From Eubacterium sp. AM49-13BH (GTDB lineage Bacteria > Bacillota > Clostridia > Lachnospirales > Lachnospiraceae), in contig NZ_QSEK01000027.1 of NCBI RefSeq assembly GCF_003464165.1, forward strand, positions 1 to 35,667: a stretch of DNA of 35,667 nt, in the 5' to 3' direction. A program made the translations under genes and the position numbers. Below are positions 1 to 8,749 of the stretch, piece by piece. The notes under the pieces were generated by a model. That model did no database searches, was not told the origin of the DNA, and saw only the letters and a list, made by a program, of their open reading frames with translations. How positions within the stretch are numbered: position 1 is the stretch's first letter; each line of letters starts with the position of its first letter.

Positions 1-11
1 TAAAAACAGAA

Positions 12-203
12 CATTTTAGCATAAACAAAAGTACTATATATATTGGGCGCATGCATTTTTTATTAATAGATTTATATATAATTGCCATATTAATAAAAAA
101 TATAATCATTTTAGCATAAACAAAAGTACTATATATATTGGGCGCATGCATTTTTTATTAATAGATTTATATATAATTGCCATATTAATAAAAAATATAA
201 TCA
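12..203. repeat. Perfect 95-bp tandem duplication, two copies, each with an AT-rich hairpin
   Basis: Bases 12-108 are repeated identically at 107-203, a period of 95 bp with no mismatch. Each copy holds a perfect 13-bp inverted repeat (arms 56-68 / 88-100 and 151-163 / 183-195) around a 19-nt loop; the arms begin with T6 and end with A6, so each could act as a weak terminator in either direction. Each copy also carries GCGCATGC, a GC-rich palindromic octamer in otherwise AT-rich DNA. On the minus strand each copy ends with TGCTAAAAT (13-21 and 108-116), which resembles an extended -10 pointing out of the window. No coding sequence is seen. The repeat lies just downstream of the LytTR regulator gene. 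Its function is unknown. Confidence 0.95.
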
Positions 204-229
204 GACTCAATATATACAAGCTTGTAATC

Positions 230-925
230 TCATTCATAATGTTTTATATTCTCCCTGTTTGTCCTACTCACTGGTAGCTCATGTCCATTGTTCATAATTA
301 CCTTACGGGCTGTAAAATGCTTTACATGTATTGAATTAATGATGTAAGATTTATGTATATATTTAAAATTATACTTGGTAACCTTTTCTGCAAGTTCTGA
401 CATTTTTCCATAAAATGATATTTCAGTTCCATTTGACATTATCATAATAATTTTCCTTGCGTCACTCTTAAAATAATATATATCTGATAATTTTACTCTG
501 TGAGTTTCACCTTTTAACTCGTAATCAAATAACTGGCTGCTGTTTTTAACAAGCTTTAATCCAAGTTGTAACATATCAAATATATCATTCTCCGAAACAG
601 GCTTTATTATAAAATTCATCGGTCTTACACTGAATAAATCCATTGCATATTTACGTTCAGATGATATATATACAATTTCAGTTACATTGTCATCAAGATT
701 ATTTCGTATATATTTTCCAATTGCTAACCCATCTATATATGGCATCTGAATATCCAGAAAAATCACATCATATTTTTCTTCCTTCAGAGATTCAGTTAAG
801 ACTCTTGAATCAGTATAACCGTCAATCTCAAATTGTTCATTAAATGTTTTAGACGCATTTAAAATATATTGTGTTAGCTGTTGGACAAATTCCTTTTCAT
901 CATCGCATATAGCAATCCGTATCAT
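230..925 (-). CDS. LytTR-family response regulator (AgrA/LytR type)
   Basis: A 231-residue two-component response regulator. The N-terminal receiver domain (about residues 1-120) shows the acidic pair D8-D9 in ICDDE, the phospho-acceptor D58 in FLDIQMP and the conserved lysine in IIKPVSE. The C-terminal part (about 135-231) is a LytTR DNA-binding domain (YYFKSD, FKYIHKSYIIN, LPVSRTNR). I chose the ATG at 925 because AAGAGG stands 5 nt upstream; a GTG two codons earlier overlaps that ribosome site. Family knowledge: such regulators bind short direct repeats and control peptide signalling, bacteriocins or cell-wall genes. No partner histidine kinase lies in the window; it may lie to the left of position 1. 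The gene is followed by the 95-bp tandem repeat. Confidence 0.93.
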   Translation of the reverse strand: MIRIAICDDEKEFVQQLTQYILNASKTFNEQFEIDGYTDSRVLTESLKEEKYDVIFLDIQMPYIDGLAIGKYIRNNLDDNVTEIVYISSERKYAMDLFSVRPMNFIIKPVSENDIFDMLQLGLKLVKNSSQLFDYELKGETHRVKLSDIYYFKSDARKIIMIMSNGTEISFYGKMSELAEKVTKYNFKYIHKSYIINSIHVKHFTARKVIMNNGHELPVSRTNRENIKHYE

Positions 926-980
926 ATCCACCTCTTATTGTTATTAAAATCCAACATAGTATAACATGATTTTTAACAAA

Positions 981-1011
981 ATAAAATAAGCTGCCCCAGA
1001 CGGGACAGCCT
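981..1011 (-). terminator. Intrinsic terminator of the yceD-rpmF operon
   Basis: On the minus strand, 21 nt after the rpmF stop, a 10-bp GC-rich stem (two G-U pairs, arms 1002-1011 and 988-997) with a 4-nt loop is followed by the T-rich tract ATTTTATTTTG. It separates rpmF from the LytTR regulator gene. Confidence 0.85.
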
Positions 1012-1031
1012 ATCATAATTCATCTTAATAA

Positions 1032-1211
1032 TTAGTCAACAGAGATGATTTCTTTCTTGTTATAAGAACCACAAGACTTGCATACTCTATGAGGCATCAT
1101 TAAAGCGCCACACTTTGAGCACTTTACAAGATTTGGAGCAGCCATCTTCCAGTTTGCTCTTCTCTTATCTCTTCTTGCCTTTGAAGATTTATTCTTTGGA
1201 CAAATTGACAT
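1032..1211 (-). CDS. rpmF: 50S ribosomal protein L32
   Basis: A 59-residue protein starting MSICPKNKSSKARRDKRRAN, which is the bacterial L32 signature. The zinc ribbon is CSKC (31-34) and CKSC (44-47), so this is the zinc-binding form. A strong AAGGAGGTG ribosome site stands ahead of the ATG. It lies 3 bp after yceD, the usual yceD-rpmF pairing, and is followed by a terminator. L32 is a structural component of the large ribosomal subunit near the peptidyl transferase region. Confidence 0.97.
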   Translation of the reverse strand: MSICPKNKSSKARRDKRRANWKMAAPNLVKCSKCGALMMPHRVCKSCGSYNKKEIISVD

Positions 1212-1214
1212 ATG

Positions 1215-1739
1215 TTACACCTCCTTAAAATTCTTTAAAATATCTTTGAAAACAGACATTCTTGGATCCAGGGACTCTCGGTCACAGCCACACTCTGAGA
1301 CATTCAGGTTGTGTCCGCATATAGAACATAGCCCCTTGCAATCAGGGGTACATAATGTCTTACCCGGCATGGATATAAGTATTTCGCCGAAAACTAATCT
1401 GTCCACGTCGAGTTCGTATCCACCAATATAGTCTTTTTCTTCCTTTGCTTCTTCCCCGGCAGCATTGTCTGAGAAATCAATGATTTCATCAACACTGTAC
1501 TCTACTTTCGTAGGAACAGACTCTAAACATCTGTCACATGGAATATCAAGAACAACAAAGCTCTCAGCTTTAATCTCAAGCTTATTCTTACCAATTCTGG
1601 TAATGCTTAATTCAAACTCTGGCTTCTCAAGTATACTATACTTAGCGATTCCAGTGTCAAAGCTTTCTGATTCAATTGAAACCTTTTCTATTCTTTCATC
1701 CTGTGAACCGGATAAAAGCTCTCTTAAATCAATTAGCAT
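1215..1739 (-). CDS. YceD/DUF177 family protein
   Basis: A 174-residue member of the YceD (DUF177) family, found immediately upstream of rpmF in most bacteria. Two cysteine pairs are visible: CDRC in the middle and CTPDCKGLCSICG near the C-terminus, the usual metal-binding arrangement in the Firmicute form. I chose the ATG at 1739 because TTGGAGA lies just upstream; a TTG four codons earlier has no ribosome site. Family knowledge links YceD to 23S rRNA accumulation or ribosome assembly, without a defined reaction. It is co-transcribed with rpmF from the consensus promoter at 1801-1829. Confidence 0.92.
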   Translation of the reverse strand: MLIDLRELLSGSQDERIEKVSIESESFDTGIAKYSILEKPEFELSITRIGKNKLEIKAESFVVLDIPCDRCLESVPTKVEYSVDEIIDFSDNAAGEEAKEEKDYIGGYELDVDRLVFGEILISMPGKTLCTPDCKGLCSICGHNLNVSECGCDRESLDPRMSVFKDILKNFKEV

Positions 1740-1774
1740 AATTGTCTCCAATTCATACTATTGTGCATAGGAAA

Positions 1775-1814
1775 AGCATGCGCTAATCCACACCTTGTCA
1801 ATTATACGCATGCT
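1775..1814. promoter_or_regulatory. Inverted repeat AGCATGCG / CGCATGCT around the yceD -10 region
   Basis: Perfect 8-bp arms at 1775-1782 and 1807-1814 are separated by 24 bp. One arm sits in the promoter spacer next to the -10 element and the other lies about 20 bp downstream of it, the geometry of an operator. The octamer GCGCATGC is shared with both copies of the 95-bp repeat at the window start. No known regulator is recognised. Confidence 0.5.
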
Positions 1815-1829
1815 CCCTGCCTTTGTCAA
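1801..1829 (-). promoter_or_regulatory. Perfect sigma-A promoter for yceD-rpmF
   Basis: On the minus strand: TTGACA (1824-1829), a 17-bp spacer, TATAAT (1801-1806). Both hexamers match the vegetative consensus exactly with optimal spacing, as expected for a ribosomal-protein operon. Confidence 0.92.
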
Positions 1830-1872
1830 CAACAAATTCATTTAAATTCAATATTTTTCATGAATATGTCAA

Positions 1873-3072
1873 TTATTTTACTAATGCTAATGTCTCTCTT
1901 GCAATTGCAAGCTCTTCATTAGTAGGAATTACGCAAAGCTTAACCTTAGACTCTGGTGTAGAGATAATTCCTTCTACTCCACAAGCCTTCTCGCTTGCAG
2001 CTTCATCAAGTTCAACACCAAGGTATCCAAGATATTTAGCTACCATTGGACGAAGCCATGCAGCATTCTCACCAACACCAGCTGTAAATGTAATGGCATC
2101 AACACCGTTCATAGCTGCTGTGTAAGCACCAATATACTTAGCTACTCTGTAAGCATAAGCTTCAAGTGTAACCTTAGCAATTTCGTTACCGTCGTTAGCT
2201 GCAGCATTAAGATCTCTGAAATCGCTTGAGATTCCGCCTGACATACCAAGTACACCAGACTTCTTGTTAAGAATATTGAGCATCTCGCTTATTGTAAGGT
2301 TCTCATGGTTGCATAAGAACTCTAAGATAGCTGGATCAAGGTCACCAGAACGTGTTCCCATGATAAGTCCTTCAAGTGGAGTAAGACCCATAGAAGTATC
2401 TACACACTTTCCACCGATAGAAGCTGAGATTGAAGCACCGTTACCAAGGTGGCATACGATAACCTTAGCTGTCTTAGGATCAAGGTTAGCAAACTTGATT
2501 GTTTCCTTAGATACGAAGCTGTGGCTTGTTCCGTGGAAACCGTATCTTCTTACGCCGTACTTCTCATAGTATTCACGAGGAATAGCATAGAGATAAGCCT
2601 TTGGCTCCATTGTTCCACCAAATGCTGTATCCCATACAGCTACATTTGGCTTGCCTGGCATAGCTGCCTCAACGGCTTCAATACCGATAAGGTTAGCTGG
2701 GTTATGTAAAGGACCAAGGTCGAAGCACTCTCTTACAACCTTCTTAACATCTTCTGTTACAAGACAAGACTCGATATACTTCTCACCTGCGTGAAGTACT
2801 CTGTGTCCTACTGCTGCAATTTCATCTGTAGACTTGATTACGCCGTGCTCAGCATCCTGAAGAGCATCAAGAACAAGCTTAACTGCAATGTTGTGATCCT
2901 TCATAGGTGTCTCAACAACATACTTATCCTTTCCTGTTGGCTTGTGTGTAAGAATAGAACCTTCAATACCGATTCTCTCTACAAGACCTTTTGCGATTAC
3001 GCTCTCATCATCCATGTTAATAAGCTGATACTTAAGAGATGAGCTTCCACAGTTTAATACTAAAATATTCAT
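1873..3072 (-). CDS. ackA: Acetate kinase
   Basis: A 399-residue protein, full length for the family, starting MNILVLNCGSSSLKYQLI with the ASKHA-type phosphate-binding N7-CGSSS. Other family motifs include YGFHGTSH, CHLGNGASISA, MGLTPLEGLIMGTRSGDLDP and FTAGVGENA. It converts acetyl phosphate and ADP to acetate and ATP in the cytoplasm, the energy-conserving last step of acetate fermentation. It lies 27 bp downstream of pta with its own AGGAG ribosome site, so the two are almost certainly one transcript. No convincing terminator is visible after the stop. Confidence 0.98.
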   Translation of the reverse strand: MNILVLNCGSSSLKYQLINMDDESVIAKGLVERIGIEGSILTHKPTGKDKYVVETPMKDHNIAVKLVLDALQDAEHGVIKSTDEIAAVGHRVLHAGEKYIESCLVTEDVKKVVRECFDLGPLHNPANLIGIEAVEAAMPGKPNVAVWDTAFGGTMEPKAYLYAIPREYYEKYGVRRYGFHGTSHSFVSKETIKFANLDPKTAKVIVCHLGNGASISASIGGKCVDTSMGLTPLEGLIMGTRSGDLDPAILEFLCNHENLTISEMLNILNKKSGVLGMSGGISSDFRDLNAAANDGNEIAKVTLEAYAYRVAKYIGAYTAAMNGVDAITFTAGVGENAAWLRPMVAKYLGYLGVELDEAASEKACGVEGIISTPESKVKLCVIPTNEELAIARETLALVK

Positions 3073-3099
3073 TACAAAAATTCTCCTTAAAAATGTTAA

Positions 3100-4094
<995 letters not shown>

Positions 4095-4156
4095 GATTAA
4101 TGACTCCTCCTTATAAAAAAGTAAATTTTCAGTAAACATACTGAACTCTGACAAAA

Positions 4157-4185
4157 ATTATATACCAATTTTTAGTCGAAAACAA
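4157..4185 (-). promoter_or_regulatory. Sigma-A promoter for pta-ackA
   Basis: Minus strand: TTGTTT (4180-4185), 17-bp spacer, TATAAT (4157-4162), about 60 bp ahead of the pta ATG. It is divergent from the tmcAL promoter. Confidence 0.75.
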
Positions 4186-4245
4186 GGTCGTCTGGCACTT
4201 AAAAATGTTTTAAAAACGATACATTGACTAAATTCAGCAATATTT

Positions 4246-4274
4246 TTGACATAAATGTATGATTTCAGTAAAAT
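4246..4274 (+). promoter_or_regulatory. Sigma-A promoter for tmcAL
   Basis: Plus strand: TTGACA (4246-4251), 17-bp spacer, TAAAAT (4269-4274), followed by AAGGAG and the ATG at 4302. Confidence 0.8.
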
Positions 4275-4301
4275 ATAATAAAAACATAAAGGAGACACTA
4301 C

Positions 4302-5513
4302 ATGAAAGCATGCGGAATTGTTGCAGAATATAACCCATTACACACAGGACATGTATATCAGATGAATAAAGCAAGACAGATTTCGCAGGCTGACTGTATT
4401 ATCGTTGTGATGAGCGGTAATTTTGTGCAGCGCGGTGAACCGGCAGTAATTGATAAGTATGCAAGAACAAGGGCTGCATTAAAAGCTGGTGCTGATATCG
4501 TTGTTGAACTTCCTGTATACTATGCATTATCAAGTGCAGAGAATTTTGCAAAAGGTGCAGTTCTAACACTTAATAAGATGAAAGCTGATTCAATATGCTT
4601 TGGCGCTGAGACTGATAATGCAGATAGTCTGGCAAAGATAAGCCGTACTATAATATCAGAATCGCCTGAATATAAATCAATTCTTAATAATGCCCTTGCA
4701 AACGGCAGCTCATACCCTGCTGCAAGACAGACTGCCCTTTTGGAATATCTGCCGGAATGTAAAGACATAATTACAGGCTCTAACAACATACTTGCAATTG
4801 AATATATAAAAGCAATACTTGCCAATAATCTTAATATGACATATTATCCTGTGCTTCGTGAAGGCGCAGGCTATAATGACGACACAGATAACGCTGAGTA
4901 TGCAAGTGCATTTGGAATAAGAAAAATGCTTATGTCAGATGAACATGACAGATTAAAAACATACCTTACTGCCGGTATGTATGAAGAAATCTGCAATTCT
5001 AAGAGCTGTCCTTTATTTCCTGATGATTTCAGCAGTATATTTAATTACAAAATGCTTTTTCTTAAACAGCAATGCAATATTAATCATACAGACTTTGCTG
5101 AAAAACTTGCTGAATATGAAGATATCAGTCCGGACATTGCAAACAGATTTGTAGCTGCATTTACAGGAAGAGACACTATCACAGAATTCGCAATGAAAGT
5201 TAAATCAAAAAATATAGTATATTCAAGAATATGCCGCTGCATTATGCATATAATTCTTGAAATAAGAAAATCCATGTCCGATTCATACAATAATATACCA
5301 TATATAAGATTATTAGGTTTTAATAAAACCGGACAGCAGTATCTTGGAAGCATCAAGAAAGAACTTGATGTACCTTTCATTACCAAGGCTGCTGATTATA
5401 AAAATGAACTTATATTTGACCTTGCATGTTCTGATATATATGCACAGGCTGTATATGAAAAGTATGGGTATGTAATGAAGAATGAATTACAACAGAATAT
5501 AATAAGAATATAA
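4302..5513 (+). CDS. tmcAL: tRNA(Met) cytidine acetate ligase (TmcAL / YlbM family)
   Basis: A 403-residue protein with the nucleotidyltransferase-like N-terminus [20 protein letters not shown], where H14-x-G-H17 is the HIGH-type ATP-binding motif, then [19 protein letters not shown] and [16 protein letters not shown] typical of TmcAL. Family knowledge: it activates acetate with ATP and makes N4-acetylcytidine at the wobble position of elongator tRNA-Met. It is the only protein gene on the plus strand here, divergent from pta-ackA and convergent with the DUF711 gene. Its use of acetate next to the acetate-forming genes is suggestive, though the pairing is common in related genomes. AAGGAG precedes the ATG. 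Confidence 0.93.
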   Translation: MKACGIVAEYNPLHTGHVYQMNKARQISQADCIIVVMSGNFVQRGEPAVIDKYARTRAALKAGADIVVELPVYYALSSAENFAKGAVLTLNKMKADSICFGAETDNADSLAKISRTIISESPEYKSILNNALANGSSYPAARQTALLEYLPECKDIITGSNNILAIEYIKAILANNLNMTYYPVLREGAGYNDDTDNAEYASAFGIRKMLMSDEHDRLKTYLTAGMYEEICNSKSCPLFPDDFSSIFNYKMLFLKQQCNINHTDFAEKLAEYEDISPDIANRFVAAFTGRDTITEFAMKVKSKNIVYSRICRCIMHIILEIRKSMSDSYNNIPYIRLLGFNKTGQQYLGSIKKELDVPFITKAADYKNELIFDLACSDIYAQAVYEKYGYVMKNELQQNIIRI

Positions 5514-5558
5514 AAAAACACCGGCTGAACCAATCATATGATTCATCCGGTGTTTTTT
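5513..5558. terminator. Bidirectional intrinsic terminator between tmcAL and the DUF711 gene
   Basis: A 12-bp perfect stem (5513-5524 with 5547-5558): A6-CACCGG pairs with CCGGTG-T6. The A and T runs make it work in both directions, for tmcAL from the left and the DUF711 operon from the right. Confidence 0.93.
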
Positions 5559-5572
5559 ATCTTAATTCTTAA

Positions 5573-6937
5573 TTAGTTCTTAAAGCTGTGGATTGGTGCA
5601 GGAATTCTTCCTACTCTGTTCACGAATGCAGAACAGTCAAATTTATTAACAGGCATAATAGGTGCATAACCTAAGAGTCCGCCAAATTCTACTGTCTCTC
5701 CAACGCCCTTTCCTACAACAGGAATAACTCTTACAGCTGTTGTCTTCTGGTTTACCATGCCAATAGCTGCTTCATCAGCAATAATTCCTGAAATTGTTGT
5801 TGCAGGTGTGTCACCTGGAATAGCTATCATATCAAGACCAACTGAGCATACACATGTCATAGCTTCAAGCTTTTCGATTGTAAGTGAACCTTCATTAACA
5901 GCGTCAATCATTCCCTGATCTTCTGATACAGGAATGAATGCTCCACTAAGTCCGCCTACATAAGAAGATGCCATAACGCCGCCCTTCTTAACCTGATCAT
6001 TAAGCATTGCAAGTGCAGCTGTAGTACCAGGTGCTCCGGCTCTTTCAAGTCCGATTTCTTCAAGAATCTCTGCTACTGAATCTCCAACAGCAGGAGTTGG
6101 TGCAAGTGAAAGGTCAATAATACCGAAAGGTACACCGAGTCTCTTAGAAGCCTCTTGTGCAACAAGCTGTCCAACTCGTGTAATCTTAAATGCTGTCTTC
6201 TTGATAGTTTCGCAAAGAACCTCAAAGCTCTTTCCTCTTACACTCTCAAGTGCGTATTTAACAACACCAGGACCGCTGACACCAACATTTATAATTGCAT
6301 CATCTTCTGTTACACCGTGGAATGCACCAGCCATGAAAGGATTATCATCAGGAGCATTACATAACACAACAAGCTTGGCACATCCTAAAGAATCTTTATC
6401 CTTAGTAAGCTCAGCTGTCTCTTTAACTATCTCTCCCATAAGTCTTACTGCATCCATGTTAATACCAGTCTTTGTTGAACCAACATTAACAGAACTGCAT
6501 ATAAGCTCTGTCTGTGCAAGTGCCTGTGGAATTGATCTTATTAAAAGTTCATCACTCTTAGTCATACCCTTAGATACAACTGCTGAATAACCACCAATGA
6601 AATTAACACCAACAGTATGAGCCGCTTTATCAAGAGTTTTCGCAATAGTAACATAATCCTCAGGTGTCTTACATGCAGAAGAACCAACAAGAGAAATAGG
6701 TGTAATTGATATTCTCTTATTAACAATAGGAACACCGAATTCTTTGGCAATCTCTTCTCCAGTTGAAACTAAATCCTTAGCAAGAGTTGTGATTTTGTTA
6801 TATATTTTCTCATTAACCTCAGCTAAATCAGGACCAGCACAGTCAAGAAGATTAATACCCATAGTAATAGTTCTTACATCAAGGTTCTCTTTCTCGACCA
6901 TTTTGTTAGTCTCTGTAACTTCCATAATATTAATCAT
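5573..6937 (-). CDS. PFL family protein (DUF711 / UPF0210)
   Basis: A 454-residue protein of the DUF711/UPF0210 family, recognised from [23 protein letters not shown] in the N-terminal part, the [17 protein letters not shown] region and the C-terminal [13 protein letters not shown] and [12 protein letters not shown] segments. Length is typical. The family is structurally related to glycyl-radical pyruvate formate-lyase folds, but no reaction is established. It follows the small ACT-domain protein by 23 bp, a pairing conserved widely in Firmicutes and archaea, which suggests the ACT protein is a regulatory partner. It is the last gene of its operon, before the terminator at 5513-5558. Confidence 0.9.
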   Translation of the reverse strand: MINIMEVTETNKMVEKENLDVRTITMGINLLDCAGPDLAEVNEKIYNKITTLAKDLVSTGEEIAKEFGVPIVNKRISITPISLVGSSACKTPEDYVTIAKTLDKAAHTVGVNFIGGYSAVVSKGMTKSDELLIRSIPQALAQTELICSSVNVGSTKTGINMDAVRLMGEIVKETAELTKDKDSLGCAKLVVLCNAPDDNPFMAGAFHGVTEDDAIINVGVSGPGVVKYALESVRGKSFEVLCETIKKTAFKITRVGQLVAQEASKRLGVPFGIIDLSLAPTPAVGDSVAEILEEIGLERAGAPGTTAALAMLNDQVKKGGVMASSYVGGLSGAFIPVSEDQGMIDAVNEGSLTIEKLEAMTCVCSVGLDMIAIPGDTPATTISGIIADEAAIGMVNQKTTAVRVIPVVGKGVGETVEFGGLLGYAPIMPVNKFDCSAFVNRVGRIPAPIHSFKN

Positions 6938-6960
6938 AGTATTTAAGTCTCCTCACTTTC

Positions 6961-7233
6961 TTAGATACGGTGCATCATGTCAAATATTTCTTCACGCTGG
7001 CATTTAATTACAACACCAATATCTTCGCCAAGCTTATTAAGATCTTCATTGACATTGTCAAAATTCTTTGTAGAACCAGACATATCAACAATCATCATCA
7101 TATTAAAATATCCTGAAACAATAGTCTGTGAGATATCAAGGATATTAACCTTTGTATCAGCAAGATAAGTACATACTCTGGCAATAATACCAACAGTATC
7201 TTTTCCTACAACAGTAATTACACATTTTTTCAT
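6961..7233 (-). CDS. ACT domain-containing protein (UPF0237)
   Basis: A 90-residue single ACT domain starting MKKCVITVVGKDTVGIIARV, with a second half containing ILDISQTIVSGYFNMMMIVD, the beta-alpha-beta pattern of UPF0237 proteins. ACT domains bind amino acids or other small ligands and regulate partner enzymes. It lies directly upstream of the DUF711 gene, its usual neighbour. The ribosome site AGAGG precedes the ATG. Confidence 0.92.
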   Translation of the reverse strand: MKKCVITVVGKDTVGIIARVCTYLADTKVNILDISQTIVSGYFNMMMIVDMSGSTKNFDNVNEDLNKLGEDIGVVIKCQREEIFDMMHRI

Positions 7234-7266
7234 AGCTTTCCTCTTTCTGCACCTTGTAAGCGCCTG

Positions 7267-8076
7267 TTATATTTCGCAAATACCTGATAAAACATCACGC
7301 TTTGCAACCTCTATATCAAAATCCGAAGATTTGAATGAGTTATCTGACATATCAATCTCTAACTTCACAGTCTCATAAGCCAGTTTATCATAATTATTTT
7401 CTTTGCTTAAATGACCAAGATATATTTTCTTGAGTTTATCATGAAGTAGGGAATTGACAAGCTGTCCAGATGTCTCATTAGAGAGATGTCCTTTATTACC
7501 TAATATTCTTTTCTTAAGATAAAAAGGATAAGGACCAACCTGTAACATATTGATATCATGATTAGCCTCAACAAGCATAATATCAGATTCTGTCAGATTA
7601 TCAACAACATAATCATCAAAATACCCTAAATCAGTTACAACCGATGCTTTTTTTATACCATTTGCACATTTTTGAGTAAATGTGTACGCAACAGGTTCGT
7701 TAGCATCATGTGATATACGGAAGGGGTGAACTGTTACATCTCCAATTGAAATGTCTTCATCAGCATTTATCTTATTAAATATGCCCTCTGGAATATTACC
7801 GAGTGATGAAGTCTGTTCTATTCCCTCTATTGTACCAGGAGTTGAATAGATTGGAATCCCATCTTTTCTTGATATAACACCAAGTCCTTTTGTATGGTCA
7901 ATATGTTCATGTGTTACAAATATTGCATCAATATCTTTAAGACTTAAACCTGCTGTATTAAGCCCTTCTTCAATCCTTTTGCGGCTGACTCCAGCATCAA
8001 AAAGAACATGTGTGTCCTCTGTGCCAAGGTAGATACAATTTCCACTGCTTCCGCTGGCAATTGGCATCATTCTCAT
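7267..8076 (-). CDS. MBL-fold metallo-hydrolase, YycJ/WalJ-like
   Basis: A 269-residue cytoplasmic metallo-beta-lactamase-fold protein. SGSSGNC (8-14) and the metal-binding motif H56-E-H58-I-D60-H61 are intact, with downstream D and H ligands in LVEANHD and LGHLSKEN. This arrangement fits the YycJ/WalJ/VicX group, linked in other Firmicutes to cell-wall homeostasis and DNA repair (5'-3' exonuclease activity). It is not next to walRK here but in a polA-coaE operon, which favours a nucleic-acid role; that is inference. AAGGAG lies 8 nt before the ATG. Confidence 0.88.
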   Translation of the reverse strand: MRMMPIASGSSGNCIYLGTEDTHVLFDAGVSRKRIEEGLNTAGLSLKDIDAIFVTHEHIDHTKGLGVISRKDGIPIYSTPGTIEGIEQTSSLGNIPEGIFNKINADEDISIGDVTVHPFRISHDANEPVAYTFTQKCANGIKKASVVTDLGYFDDYVVDNLTESDIMLVEANHDINMLQVGPYPFYLKKRILGNKGHLSNETSGQLVNSLLHDKLKKIYLGHLSKENNYDKLAYETVKLEIDMSDNSFKSSDFDIEVAKRDVLSGICEI

Positions 8077-8158
8077 CTACAAGTCTCCTTCTGATGAAAC
8101 TCATTACTTCACCATATATAAATCTATCTGTAAAATATACAAATCGTTTATAAATGTA

Positions 8159-8749
8159 TCATATTCCAAGCATAATCTCAAGCTGGGCGCGTGTTTTTTC
8201 TATATCTGACCCATTATCTATGACTTTATCAGCATATTTTCTAAACTCTGCTTCAGATAACTGACTTTTAAATATATTAGATATCTTTTCATCAGAATAT
8301 CCTCTTGAAGCTGACAGTCGTATTCTTCTTACATCCTCAGAAACATATATGTACCATATCTCATCCATGAAAATATCATAGTGATCTTCAATAAGCAGTG
8401 CTGCCTCAACAAAACAGTAATCAACATCACCTGCTATCTTATGATTATTAATCCTGTTGATAATCTCCTGCTTTACAAGTGGATGGATTATACTGTTAAG
8501 AACTATTCTCTTATTAGGATTCTTAAATATAATATCTGCAAGAAGAGGTCTGTTTATCTCTCCATCCTCTCCTACAATCTGCTCCCCGAATATATCAACG
8601 ACCTTCTCAAATCCAATATTGCCAGATTGGTATATATTTCTTGCAACCAGGTCTGCTTGTATAATATCGCAGGAACACATTTCTTTCAGGAGTGCAAGAA
8701 CAGAGGATTTTCCTGCTCCTACACCACCTGTAATTCCAATAACTTTCAT
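8159..8749 (-). CDS. coaE: Dephospho-CoA kinase
   Basis: A 196-residue P-loop kinase starting MKVIGITGGVGAGKSSV (Walker A 8-15). DIIQADLVARNIY and the HPLVKQEI and EAALLIE segments are typical of CoaE. It phosphorylates the ribose 3' hydroxyl of dephospho-CoA with ATP, the last step of coenzyme A synthesis. Its ATG overlaps the polA stop by one base (TAATG), so the two are translationally coupled. The polA-coaE order is common in Lachnospiraceae and other Clostridia. Confidence 0.95.
   Translation of the reverse strand: MKVIGITGGVGAGKSSVLALLKEMCSCDIIQADLVARNIYQSGNIGFEKVVDIFGEQIVGEDGEINRPLLADIIFKNPNKRIVLNSIIHPLVKQEIINRINNHKIAGDVDYCFVEAALLIEDHYDIFMDEIWYIYVSEDVRRIRLSASRGYSDEKISNIFKSQLSEAEFRKYADKVIDNGSDIEKTRAQLEIMLGI

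Noticed and set aside
12..203. CRISPR-like repeat array
   Set aside because: Only two units of 95 bp without spacers, and no cas genes.
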